Positions 36,010-44,016 of a stretch of DNA of 64,000 nucleotides are shown piece after piece (the first letter of the stretch is position 1; the number at the start of each line of letters is the position of its first letter). A program made the position numbers and the translations under genes. The notes beneath the pieces were generated by a model. That model was given only the letters and a program-made list of their open reading frames with translations. It did not search any database and was not told the origin of the DNA. Source of the DNA: CAYSCZ01 sp051155775 (GTDB lineage Bacteria > Bacteroidota > Bacteroidia > Cytophagales > Cyclobacteriaceae). The stretch lies in contig DAXETV010000017.1 of the NCBI GenBank assembly GCA_051155775.1, forward strand, positions 1 to 64,000. Direction: 5' to 3'.

Positions 36010-37149
36010 TCAATAACTCCATTTCATCCTTAAGAAAAGCACTTTTGCTAAACTGCCATACGCACCAAATAAATCATCACCCCAAAAAAACTGTCCGATT
36101 AAATCCAGGTCAAGGTTAGTAATGACAGAATAAGATAGGTTTGGGTTGATGAATAATCCCTGGTCACCAGGATAGAAAATCGCGGAAACGCCTCCGGTAA
36201 TCAGCGTGTGAAATTGATATGACGTTTGCAGGAAAGTATTCCATTGATATGGTGATAAACTTCTTACATCCAATGATCCAAGGCTGATATCAAATAACGA
36301 ATTGCTGCTGAGCTGGTTAGCACCATTAGAATTGTACAATATGGACCCATTTAGGTATAGGGAGTTAACGAATGAGTAATCAAACGTTATGGATGATAAA
36401 AATTGACTTGATTTACTGTCCATAAACCACGATACTTCTCCTTTAAACCCTGCGCCACTAATGTTTCCTGCCCAACCTGCCCCAAAGATTCCAGATCGCT
36501 CCATCTTACCGGCCATAACTTGAAAATCATACCCCCAATGATTTAAATTCCATTTTCCGGCAATTACCGTTTCATTAAAATTATCAGCCATTGTGCCTGC
36601 TAATTCAATGCTTGAAGCAAATCCCGTGTACCGGGTGATAGATACGGCGTCACTACCGGGCCTTTCTTCATAATCGAAATCAAAGAATGAATATGAGTTA
36701 AAAATATCGTTGGGGTTCCATACCAGGTTCACACCCCAGTTTATCCGTTGACGCCCTGCTTTTATTTCCCAATCACCTTTTATCCATTGCAAGTAAGCCC
36801 TGTCAACCATTAAATGGATAACCGGGTTGTTTTCAGCAGGAATGTACGACAGGTCAAAATGGTCATTATTTACATCTATCAACGCTTTATAGTTCGGAAC
36901 ATTCTTAGCAAAATCACCGAATATGATTCTGTTTCTTAATTCCAGTTTACCGGTTAGATTAGGTGTAGGATACCATTTGAAATTAAGACGGTGATGAATA
37001 AGGTTTTCCATTAAAAGAGAATCACTTTCACTGAAATTAAAGGTGGCCATGTTTTTAATATATCCATTAATGAATAATTTTTTGTTATTTTGCTGGGCTA
37101 GTGAGATAAAAGTGTAGAGGCATAGAGTCAGTGTAAATATCTGCCTCAT
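36010..37149 (-). CDS. outer-membrane beta-barrel, terminal component of the ABC/LolA-like operon
   Basis: 379 residues with a signal peptide (to about residue 18) and strands alternating throughout. Motifs include AGRQRINWGVNLVWNPNDIF (about 135-155), seen in DUF1302-like outer-membrane proteins, and GIFGAGWAGNISGAGFKGEVS. The last residue is an aromatic Tyr, as expected for BAM-assembled barrels. It is the last gene of the operon, 4 bp after the ATPase. It probably forms the outer-membrane acceptor of whatever the ABC transporter and LolA-like carrier handle. Function unproven. Confidence 0.75.
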   Translation of the reverse strand: MRQIFTLTLCLYTFISLAQQNNKKLFINGYIKNMATFNFSESDSLLMENLIHHRLNFKWYPTPNLTGKLELRNRIIFGDFAKNVPNYKALIDVNNDHFDLSYIPAENNPVIHLMVDRAYLQWIKGDWEIKAGRQRINWGVNLVWNPNDIFNSYSFFDFDYEERPGSDAVSITRYTGFASSIELAGTMADNFNETVIAGKWNLNHWGYDFQVMAGKMERSGIFGAGWAGNISGAGFKGEVSWFMDSKSSQFLSSITFDYSFVNSLYLNGSILYNSNGANQLSSNSLFDISLGSLDVRSLSPYQWNTFLQTSYQFHTLITGGVSAIFYPGDQGLFINPNLSYSVITNLDLDLIGQFFWGDDLFGAYGSLAKVLFLRMKWSY

Positions 37150-37153
37150 GGAA

Positions 37154-37852
37154 TTATCTTGTTAATACTTTTCTTTTTTCGTCGCCCACAACCTTACCAT
37201 CTTCTAAGGTAATTACCCGCCTTGCTTTGTCAATTACCCGTTGATCATGGGTTGAAAATATGAAGGTAACATGCTCATACTCATTCATCTGTGCCATTAG
37301 GTCCAGCAAGTCGCTTGTGGATTTTGAGTCGAGATTAGCTGTAGGTTCATCAGCAAGTATGAATTTAGGTTTAGAAGCCAGTGCACGGGCCACTGCCACG
37401 CGTTGTTGTTGTCCTCCTGACAATTCTGCCGGCCTGCGGTTCATCTGATCCTGAAGCCCCATTTTTTCAAGTAGTTCGAGGGTCCTGCGTTCGCGTTCCT
37501 TAACATCCCTATGTTGAAGTAACATGATGAATTCAACATTTTCCTTGGCTGTCAGCACCGGGATGAGATTAAATGATTGGAAAACAAAACCGATGTTATT
37601 CAGACGAAATTCCGTAAGGGCTTTTTCTTTCAGTTTACCAATCTCAGTACCTCCTACTTTTACAGACCCTTGCGTTGGTGTATCTAAACCGCCGATGATA
37701 TTAAGCAGCGTGGTTTTACCACAACCTGACGGACCAACGACAGCGCTAAATTCCCCCTGATCCACCACCAGGTTAATTTTGTTAAGTGCATGAACCGGTA
37801 TTGTCTCTGGATTGTATACTTTGCTTAATGAATTGGTTTCAATAACTGTCAT
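37154..37852 (-). CDS. ABC transporter ATPase, LolD/MacB type
   Basis: 232 residues. Walker A is GPSGCGKTT (about 39-47), the signature is LSGGQQQRVAVARAL, Walker B is FILADEPTANLDS and the switch His is in FIFSTHDQRVI. The pattern ELKGKSL-like LSKVYNPETIPVHALNKINL at the start and the lack of a fused domain place it with LolD/MacB/FtsE ATPases, which drive FtsX-fold permeases. It is 1 bp after one permease and 4 bp before the barrel gene. Confidence 0.95.
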   Translation of the reverse strand: MTVIETNSLSKVYNPETIPVHALNKINLVVDQGEFSAVVGPSGCGKTTLLNIIGGLDTPTQGSVKVGGTEIGKLKEKALTEFRLNNIGFVFQSFNLIPVLTAKENVEFIMLLQHRDVKERERRTLELLEKMGLQDQMNRRPAELSGGQQQRVAVARALASKPKFILADEPTANLDSKSTSDLLDLMAQMNEYEHVTFIFSTHDQRVIDKARRVITLEDGKVVGDEKRKVLTR

Positions 37853-37853
37853 T

Positions 37854-39071
37854 TTAAATTTTTCTAAGTGCTTCTACAGGTTTTAGTTGAATGGCTTTAT
37901 AAGCAGGGTATAAAGAGCCGATCAGGGCAGTGATTATTACAACCATCATCAGTAGAGGATAATATAAATTATCCAATATGGGATAGAATACAGTGTCAAA
38001 GCCCAAAGCCTGAAGTGATTGGGAGTACCGTGAAAGGTTCAGTCCATGTGTGCTAAAATAGGTGTTGGTAAGCATGCCCAGCAACAAACCAACAGGCCCC
38101 CCAACTATTGAAAGCATGATGGTTTCCACTACAAATAATTTAAACACACTTTCCTTGCCCATACCGATGGCTCTTAGCATACCAATTTCTTTAGTGCGCT
38201 CGAGCACAGCCATTAACATGGTGTTAATAATACCAAAGAGTAATGCCAGCATAATGATGGTTGTCAGCATTTGTTTTGAAACCTGTGATTGTTGTTTCAA
38301 TAGATTAAACTCTGGAGCTCGCTCACTAAATGATTGAATGAGTAAATCTTTATGCTTTTTCTTGAGTATACCCTGTACAGCAGGCACTTCTTCAATGTCA
38401 TTAAGTACTAAAGCGATCTCATGGTATTGATCCAATTGGATGAGTTTCTGGATATCTCTATCCCGAACATAGACGATACTTTCATTTACCCTTGATGATT
38501 TCGAATTAAAAATTCCTTCTATCCGAAAAGCCCCAGCTGTAAGGTTGCGATCTTTATCCTGAAATGTTAAGACTACTTTTGATCGTACCTTAGCACCAAG
38601 CTTATCTGCAATTTTTTTACTGATCATGATTGGGTTTCTGTCGATTTTCTGGAAATATGAACCATCATCTACAAATTGGTCTAAGGTAGTTACTCCAGCT
38701 TCCTGCTGGGGTTCAATTCCGGTTATTTGGATGCCCTGTGTTGCCCTGGATGAGGCAATCATACCGTTTACGATAACCCTGCGGGAGTATGCCTGTACTT
38801 TATCTAATTGATTGATCTGAGATGATACCTCCTTAAAATTCCTGATGTAGTTTTTAAGTTCTGGTTCTGGGCGGAATTTAGGGTCATGGATCTGGATATG
38901 CGAATATTCATATTTTACTGCGTGTTCAATGTATGTTTCATTGAAACTGTTTAGAAAAGAAAACATAAAGATCAAAGCCCATGAACCAACAGCTATGGCA
39001 CCAATAACCGCCAAACTTCTTTTTTTGGTCCGCCATACATTTTTCCACGCGATTTCAATTATCATTCTCAT
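37854..39071 (-). CDS. FtsX-fold ABC permease (second permease of the operon)
   Basis: 405 residues. One membrane helix at the N-terminus (about 17-40), a periplasmic domain to about 265, and three helices to the C-terminus, with the FtsX signature ERTKEIGMLRAIGMGKESVFKLFVVE (split here) and the end LYPAYKAIQLKPVEAL. This is the topology of LolC/LolE and MacB permeases, which act by mechanotransmission. It overlaps the first permease by 4 bp, so subunits are made together. The two permeases are clearly different in sequence and would form a heterodimer. Confidence 0.93.
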   Translation of the reverse strand: MRMIIEIAWKNVWRTKKRSLAVIGAIAVGSWALIFMFSFLNSFNETYIEHAVKYEYSHIQIHDPKFRPEPELKNYIRNFKEVSSQINQLDKVQAYSRRVIVNGMIASSRATQGIQITGIEPQQEAGVTTLDQFVDDGSYFQKIDRNPIMISKKIADKLGAKVRSKVVLTFQDKDRNLTAGAFRIEGIFNSKSSRVNESIVYVRDRDIQKLIQLDQYHEIALVLNDIEEVPAVQGILKKKHKDLLIQSFSERAPEFNLLKQQSQVSKQMLTTIIMLALLFGIINTMLMAVLERTKEIGMLRAIGMGKESVFKLFVVETIMLSIVGGPVGLLLGMLTNTYFSTHGLNLSRYSQSLQALGFDTVFYPILDNLYYPLLMMVVIITALIGSLYPAYKAIQLKPVEALRKI

Positions 39072-40282
39072 TGTCTTAGTGCCTCCACCACTCTCATTTT
39101 TTGAATGACATACATTGGGTATAAACCAAGTATAAGCGTTATTAAAAAAACAAAAATTGCCTGCAGATAGAAGATTTCCGGATCCAGTGAAAAGGGCAGA
39201 ATAGGTTCAAAACCAAATTTTTCAAAAGCAGCCGCTGCCTCTCCATAAAAATTTACAGGGTTAAAATAAAGGTAGATTAATGCTGGGAGGCTCATAATAA
39301 TACCCGCAATCACACCAAAAAATGCCAGTATCAGCATCTCCAGCGCAACAGTAGTTTGTAACTTTATCCGTTTCATGCCTAAAGAAATGAGCATTCCAAA
39401 TTCATAGGTTCGCTCATTAGTCATCATCAGGAAGGTGCCAAAGATGCCAAAGGCTATGACTCCATAGAGGATCAACAACAGGATCAACCCACCGTAATAG
39501 TCTAACTCGATACTCTGAACCAGTTCAGGCATTAGCTCTTTCCAATCCATTATTTCATAGTGCTCCGGGTTAAGCTTTTTCTTTAATGAGCTTTTTAGTT
39601 TTTTGACGCTGGTAACATCATTAGCCAGGATGGAGGTAGAGGTAACCATTCCGTATGCACCGTAAAATTCCTGTGCAGTTTTTAAATCAACATAAACACA
39701 GCGTTGATTAAGCTCAGGGCTGGGAAAGTTGAGAATTCCTACCAGTTGGTACTTACCGGCAGCATTAACACCATGATAACCCTGACTTATTAGAATAATC
39801 GTATCACCAACTTCAGCATCCAGGTATTTTACAAGGTCTTTACCGGCTAAAATTTGATTTGTTGCTTTGATAAATGCTCCTTCAACGATTTTCTCATTTA
39901 AGCTGGTGATTCTATTTTCCTTTTCAGGGTTTATTCCAACCACCATAACGCCCTTTGTCATTTCTTTAAAAGCAGCGAGTGCGAACGACTCCAATCTGGG
40001 AACTGAAATTTCAATATCGCTCGTATTCGATAAGACTTTTTTTATTGCCTGATTATATTCAAAACTGTTGTTAAGCACTTTATCGTCCCAATATCCTTTT
40101 TTATGGATTTGAATGTGCCCTGTATAAAACCTGACTGCATTATCAATCATACGCTCATAGGTGCCCAGTTGCATAGATTGCATTAAGCAAGCGAAAAACA
40201 CCGCAAATGAAATTGATGCCAGCGTTATGACGGTTCGCTTTTTATTTCTCCAAATATTTCTCCAGGCCAGCGTAAAGGTCAT
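39068..40282 (-). CDS. FtsX-fold ABC permease (first permease of the operon)
   Basis: 404 residues, same topology: N-terminal helix about 17-38, a periplasmic domain, then three helices with TNERTYEFGMLISLGMKRIKLQT and the ending GLYPMYVIQKMRVVEALRQ. It starts 4 bp after the LolA-like gene and overlaps the second permease by 4 bp (ATGA). The pair resembles LolC/LolE, but those act on lipoproteins with a specific periplasmic hook that I cannot confirm here. Confidence 0.93.
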   Translation of the reverse strand: MTFTLAWRNIWRNKKRTVITLASISFAVFFACLMQSMQLGTYERMIDNAVRFYTGHIQIHKKGYWDDKVLNNSFEYNQAIKKVLSNTSDIEISVPRLESFALAAFKEMTKGVMVVGINPEKENRITSLNEKIVEGAFIKATNQILAGKDLVKYLDAEVGDTIILISQGYHGVNAAGKYQLVGILNFPSPELNQRCVYVDLKTAQEFYGAYGMVTSTSILANDVTSVKKLKSSLKKKLNPEHYEIMDWKELMPELVQSIELDYYGGLILLLILYGVIAFGIFGTFLMMTNERTYEFGMLISLGMKRIKLQTTVALEMLILAFFGVIAGIIMSLPALIYLYFNPVNFYGEAAAAFEKFGFEPILPFSLDPEIFYLQAIFVFLITLILGLYPMYVIQKMRVVEALRQ

Positions 40283-40286
40283 TGGC

Positions 40287-41030
40287 TTAAGGTCTTACCC
40301 GTTTTAGGTTTCTGATAGAGAAAAATGACGCTTCAATATCAATATTAAATTTTAGGTCTTCATATTTGATGACTGTTTTATTGCCGGGTTCATCAGTTGG
40401 TATCATTTCCAGTAGGGTGGGGATAATCCTTCCATCCATTTCCTTTATTTCAGATAACTTCATGGTATTTACCAGGTATCCATCTTCGTCAAAATATTTT
40501 ATCAGTAATTGTAGGAATTCTTCCTTTTCAATGTAAGCTATAATTTTTCCCCATACCACAGCAGCATCTTCGTATGGCAATAATTCAATTTTGTAGCACA
40601 TGTAATCATTGATAATAGTGTCAGATATTAATTTATGATCGTAGTCTTTAACAATTGAGGATTCTTTAACCAGATCGTCATTGGTAAAATCAGACCCCAT
40701 CCATGACTGCATCATCATAGAAGGGGGTAGTTTAATAACCCTTTCTATTTTTGGTTGCCAGTTCCAGATCTCTTTTTCCCTTTTTAAGAAGGCTGTGCCT
40801 TTATCCCGCGCAGGCGCTGCGATTAAAATCAAACTATATTCATCCCCATATGACCAGGATTTAATGGATATCTTCCTCGACCAGTCCGGCCTGACGATGG
40901 TCATGGTCATATTAGCTTTGGATGAACTTCCCCTCATTTTTTCATCTGCCTGTCGAATGATTTCTTTTGCATCCTGTGATATAAGTGTGTGAGTCAATAA
41001 GTATGCGAATAGAAAAAATATTTTATGCAT
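40287..41030 (-). CDS. LolA-like periplasmic carrier protein
   Basis: 247 residues with a signal peptide (to about residue 18). It has the outer-membrane lipoprotein-sorting (LolA_like) family pattern: WNWQPKIERVIKLPPSMM and MQSWMGSDFTNDDLVKES are its hallmark, with strands before and after. Such half-barrel proteins ferry a lipid or lipoprotein across the periplasm. It overlaps TetR by 8 bp and precedes the permease by 4 bp. The cargo is unknown; the housekeeping LolA is expected elsewhere in the genome. Confidence 0.88.
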   Translation of the reverse strand: MHKIFFLFAYLLTHTLISQDAKEIIRQADEKMRGSSSKANMTMTIVRPDWSRKISIKSWSYGDEYSLILIAAPARDKGTAFLKREKEIWNWQPKIERVIKLPPSMMMQSWMGSDFTNDDLVKESSIVKDYDHKLISDTIINDYMCYKIELLPYEDAAVVWGKIIAYIEKEEFLQLLIKYFDEDGYLVNTMKLSEIKEMDGRIIPTLLEMIPTDEPGNKTVIKYEDLKFNIDIEASFFSIRNLKRVRP

Positions 41031-41607
41031 GTTTTAAATATTTACTGATCATATAATCCATGATTGATTGGATAGGGAGCGTTTTACCTACCACTTCATG
41101 CTGCAATGCTAATCCATCCATTATTGCAGCCAATAAGTAAGCTTCTTCTTTATAGTTTTCAATACCTAGTTTTTTTAATATTTTCTGTATCAGGTTGATG
41201 TAAAGCTTGTATTTTTTTTGTGATAGCTCATTCACAAACTGAAATCTACCAACTTGTAGTGCCAGGAGGCTTACCAACCTCCAATGCTCATTATTTTTGG
41301 TGAGTTCCTCAAAATAAAGCTGCATTACCTTTGTGAAGGTTTTTTTAGGATCCTCCTTTCCGGATATGCGTCCAAATATGTCTTCACCTTCTTTTAATAG
41401 GGATTCCAGCGTGCCTTTGAGCAACGACTCTTTGCTAACAAAATGATTGTAAACATTACCTTTAGATATGCTTGCTCTCCGGGCTATTTGATCCATCGAC
41501 GTTGATTCAAACCCCTGTTGGGCAAATAGCTCAAACGCTGCACGCAATATTCTTTCTCTGGTCTGGTCTCTGATCTGTTGGTTTTGCAGGGATGTTTTAG
41601 GACTCAT
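41023..41607 (-). CDS. TetR-family transcriptional regulator heading the ABC/LolA-like operon
   Basis: 194 residues. The N-terminal helix-turn-helix (about 15-60) reads RILRAAFELFAQQGFESTS, DQIARRASISKGNVYNHFVSKESLL in pieces, the standard TetR pattern. The C-terminal ligand-binding domain is all helical and unlike any I can name. It is the first gene of the operon and overlaps the LolA-like gene by 8 bp. An imperfect 18-bp inverted repeat lies 4 bp before its ATG, so autorepression, relieved by a ligand, is likely. Confidence 0.92.
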   Translation of the reverse strand: MSPKTSLQNQQIRDQTRERILRAAFELFAQQGFESTSMDQIARRASISKGNVYNHFVSKESLLKGTLESLLKEGEDIFGRISGKEDPKKTFTKVMQLYFEELTKNNEHWRLVSLLALQVGRFQFVNELSQKKYKLYINLIQKILKKLGIENYKEEAYLLAAIMDGLALQHEVVGKTLPIQSIMDYMISKYLKHA

Positions 41608-41611
41608 ATAA

Positions 41612-41629
41612 TGACTAAACGGTCAGTCA
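41612..41629. promoter_or_regulatory. candidate TetR operator
   Basis: TGACTAAACGGTCAGTCA is an imperfect inverted repeat, 7 of 9 half-site positions matching, with the TGACT...AGTCA ends typical of TetR-family operators. It ends 4 bp before the TetR ATG, where it could block transcription or initiation. It also lies 80 bp upstream of the divergent nucleoside hydrolase gene. Confidence 0.55.
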
Positions 41630-41708
41630 ATATTCAAGTTCATCCAAAAGCAATTTTTTAAAAAGTAAAAAAGCTTCATTAAATTGAGAACAGGTATTAA
41701 TATGTAGT

Positions 41709-42707
41709 ATGATTCGAATAGTATTTATAATTCAGTTTATTTTCGGTGTTTTTCTAATTTCCAATGCCCAGGAATTACCATCTAATAGAACCAAAATACC
41801 TGTTATTTTTGATACGGATGCTAATAACGAACTTGATGATCAACATGCTTTAGCTTATTTATTTTGTAATGCCAATTATTTTAATGTACTGGGAATAACC
41901 GTTAATGCTACTAAAAACGGAGGGGATATAGGTCAGCATTATGTGGAGGCAGACAGGATTCTAAAGCTATTCGATCTACAGAAGCAAGTTCCATTGATTA
42001 AAGGGGCGAACGGTAATTTTAATGGTATAAAAGAAACTTTGAAAAATCCCATATACGATGGGGTGGAAGCTGTACAATTCATCATTAGAAAAGCCAAAAA
42101 ACATAAACAGAACGATCTTGTATTGATAGCTGTCGGTAAGCTGACCAATATAGCTTTAGCTTTAATGAAAGACCCATCTATTGCCGATAATATAAGGCTA
42201 GTATGGCTTGGATCAAATTATCCCGAACCGGGAGAATACAATTTGGAAAATGACATTTCTGCAATGAATTTTTTACTACAAAGCAATATTAGGTTTGAGA
42301 TGGTGATGGTTCGGTACGGAAAAACAACTGGTACCGATGCGGTGCGTGTTAGCCCGATTGAAATTAAAGAGAAAATGAAGGGTTTGGGCCTTAAGACAAA
42401 TTCCCCTGTAATAGGTCGCCATGGCGAGGCGTTTGACAATTTCGGGGATTATTCGATCAATCTTTTCGAAAATGCTGAATATTATGGGAATCCACCGTCA
42501 AGGGCTTTATTTGATATGGCAGCTGTAGCGATAGTTAAAAACCCAAAGTGGGCTGAATCGAAGTTAATCCAACACCCGATGTATATTAACGGTCAATGGG
42601 TTATTCAAAATGGAAGCCGTAAGATTAAAATTTGGGAAAATTTTAATAGAAACGAAATAATCTCCGACTTTTATGCTTCCCTAAAAAATTTCGTATTGGT
42701 TAAATGA
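41709..42707 (+). CDS. secreted nucleoside hydrolase
   Basis: 332 residues with a signal peptide (to about residue 20). The calcium-binding Asp cluster of the inosine-uridine nucleoside hydrolase family is FDTDANNELDDQHAL (about 34-48), and later blocks fit: VLIAVGKLTNIALAL, LVWLGSNYPEPGEYNLENDISAMNFLL (in pieces), and the final LFDMAAVAIVKNPKWAE. It splits the N-glycosidic bond of nucleosides to ribose and base, outside the cytoplasm here. It is divergent from the TetR operon and no other gene is close. Confidence 0.92.
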   Translation: MIRIVFIIQFIFGVFLISNAQELPSNRTKIPVIFDTDANNELDDQHALAYLFCNANYFNVLGITVNATKNGGDIGQHYVEADRILKLFDLQKQVPLIKGANGNFNGIKETLKNPIYDGVEAVQFIIRKAKKHKQNDLVLIAVGKLTNIALALMKDPSIADNIRLVWLGSNYPEPGEYNLENDISAMNFLLQSNIRFEMVMVRYGKTTGTDAVRVSPIEIKEKMKGLGLKTNSPVIGRHGEAFDNFGDYSINLFENAEYYGNPPSRALFDMAAVAIVKNPKWAESKLIQHPMYINGQWVIQNGSRKIKIWENFNRNEIISDFYASLKNFVLVK

Positions 42708-42722
42708 TTTTTATCTCAAAAA

Positions 42723-42809
42723 TTACAGCCCGTACAATAATACGTGGATTCCAACTAACATAAAAACTGCTGTGATAGCAAAAACAATGTAATTAAGTAT
42801 CTTTTTCAT
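42723..42809 (-). CDS. 28-residue single-helix membrane peptide
   Basis: ATG to TAA gives MKKILNYIVF then a hydrophobic helix to the end (AITAVFMLVGIHVLLYGL), a positive-inside single transmembrane peptide. It has an exact TATCTTTG -7 element 30 bp upstream. Similar short membrane peptides beginning MKKILNY are, as far as I recall, widespread in Bacteroidota. It is too short to have been scored as an ordinary gene. Function unknown. Confidence 0.5.
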   Translation of the reverse strand: MKKILNYIVFAITAVFMLVGIHVLLYGL

Positions 42810-42839
42810 TATTAATATTTTGAATTGTTTTCTTATTTT

Positions 42840-42847
42840 CAAAGATA
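42840..42847 (-). promoter_or_regulatory. -7 promoter element TATCTTTG before the small membrane peptide gene
   Basis: An exact TAnnTTTG match on the minus strand, 30 bp upstream of the ATG at 42809. No clear -33 element is visible at the usual 19-21 bp spacing. Confidence 0.5.
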
Positions 42848-43165
42848 AAGGTGCTAAAAAGAAAGAGGGAAGTACAATTATGAAGGTTAGGTAAAGCTTT
42901 TAGATCACGGTTTTACAGCGGTTTATTTAATTTAATACATCATTTATTTTTGGTCAAATTACTGGAAGTCAATATATTATGAATATACAAGTCATTTTTT
43001 ATTTTTTTGTATCTGCTACACTTGCGCTTATTCAGTAAGACTGACACAGGATATTTAATATTTTTTTTATTTTACAATGCAAAAGCCACGTACTTACCCC
43101 TTGATTTTTTCATCCAACCTTCCGGCCTTAATCATAATGGATGCGAAAAACCTCCGACCATTATT

Positions 43166-43528
43166 TCATAAATATCGTAAGAGCGTCTTCTGGATGTGAT
43201 CATATTCATATGGTTTCTTGAAAACATCTAAAACGACTTTTTCTTTCAAGGCTGATTTTATTTCATCATCTATATTATAGCCAGTTAGTAAAAAACATTT
43301 TACGTCCTGCAGGTAGGCATTGTATTGTTTTAAAAACTCCAGTCCATTCATGTCTGGCATTCCAAGATCAGTGATTAATGCATCGATTTTTTGTTCGGGG
43401 TTTTTAACTATTCTTTTTGCCTCGGCATTTGTGCTCGCTGTCAAGACATTAAAAGTATCCTCAAATCTCTTTTCCAGCACAAAAAGGTTAATCTCCTGAT
43501 CATCAATAAATAAAATTGTTTTTTTCAT
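43166..43528 (-). CDS. single-domain response regulator (CheY-like receiver)
   Basis: 120 residues, a stand-alone receiver domain. The acidic pair is in LFIDDQEIN, the phospho-accepting Asp is in ALITDLGMPDMNG (about residue 57), the Thr switch is in FLLTGYN, and the Lys of VFKKPYEYD (about 104) completes the active site. There is no output domain. Its partner kinase is not adjacent, so its input and target are unknown. Confidence 0.92.
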   Translation of the reverse strand: MKKTILFIDDQEINLFVLEKRFEDTFNVLTASTNAEAKRIVKNPEQKIDALITDLGMPDMNGLEFLKQYNAYLQDVKCFLLTGYNIDDEIKSALKEKVVLDVFKKPYEYDHIQKTLLRYL

Positions 43529-43588
43529 AAAATGGTGCTTACTAAATCACGGTATCAATTCTAGAGGAATTTATTAATAATATCCAAA

Positions 43589-43637
43589 TTAATGTAGGAA
43601 AATTTATAAAAAAAATCGATTTACATTAAAATTTATA
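43589..43637. repeat. inverted and direct repeats upstream of the coiled-coil gene
   Basis: TTAATGTA (43589-43596) pairs with TACATTAA (43622-43629), and AAAATTTATA occurs twice (43599-43608 and 43628-43637), 29 bp apart. These lie in the 185-bp region between the response regulator and the coiled-coil gene. It may be a regulatory site, though AT content makes chance likely. Confidence 0.3.
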
Positions 43638-43713
43638 GATCTTATTTTGTTGATCGGGAAAAAATTATATTTCTTAAATAGTCTAAATTGTTATAACTTC
43701 AAAAAAAAATACC

Positions 43714-44013
43714 ATGGATGAATCAACAAAAGGGCAGGTAGAAGAACTATTACAGGAATTAGGAAAAAAAATAGATCATTTAATCGAAGAAGCAAAAGGG
43801 GCGAAAGATCATGTCAGGGATGAGGTTGAAGAAAGAATAGAGGAATTAAAAAATCGCAAAGAAAAGATAGAAAAAGAAATAGAAGCCTATAAAAAACAAA
43901 GTGAACCAAAATGGCATGAATTTAAAGTGCATTTGAACCACGCACTTGAAGAACTTAAAAAAGCTGCAGAGGTGATCTTTAAAAGTGACAATACCAATAA
44001 AGGCACTCAGTAG
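43714..44013 (+). CDS. coiled-coil protein upstream of the Uup-type ATPase
   Basis: 99 residues, almost all Glu, Lys, Asp and Leu with heptads of hydrophobic residues from about residue 5 to 90 (for example VEELLQELGKKIDHLIEE and LKNRKEKIEKEIEAYKK). No signal peptide or membrane helix is present, so it is probably a cytoplasmic helical protein. No family is recognised. The ABC-F gene starts 3 bp after its stop, so they are probably co-transcribed and coupled. Confidence 0.7.
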   Translation: MDESTKGQVEELLQELGKKIDHLIEEAKGAKDHVRDEVEERIEELKNRKEKIEKEIEAYKKQSEPKWHEFKVHLNHALEELKKAAEVIFKSDNTNKGTQ

Positions 44014-44016
44014 TGA

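Larger units (their letters stand above)
42708..43165. other. 458-bp region holding one small gene
   Basis: Between the nucleoside hydrolase and response regulator genes. It holds the 28-codon minus-strand gene at 42723-42809 and its -7 element. The rest (42850-43165) is AT-rich, and I find no other credible gene; a 19-codon hydrophobic frame at 42979 on the plus strand is too short to call. Confidence 0.5.

Noticed and set aside
42979..43038. 19-codon plus-strand frame with a hydrophobic peptide
   Set aside because: Too short, no promoter element or conservation evidence, and located in AT-rich DNA where such frames are common.
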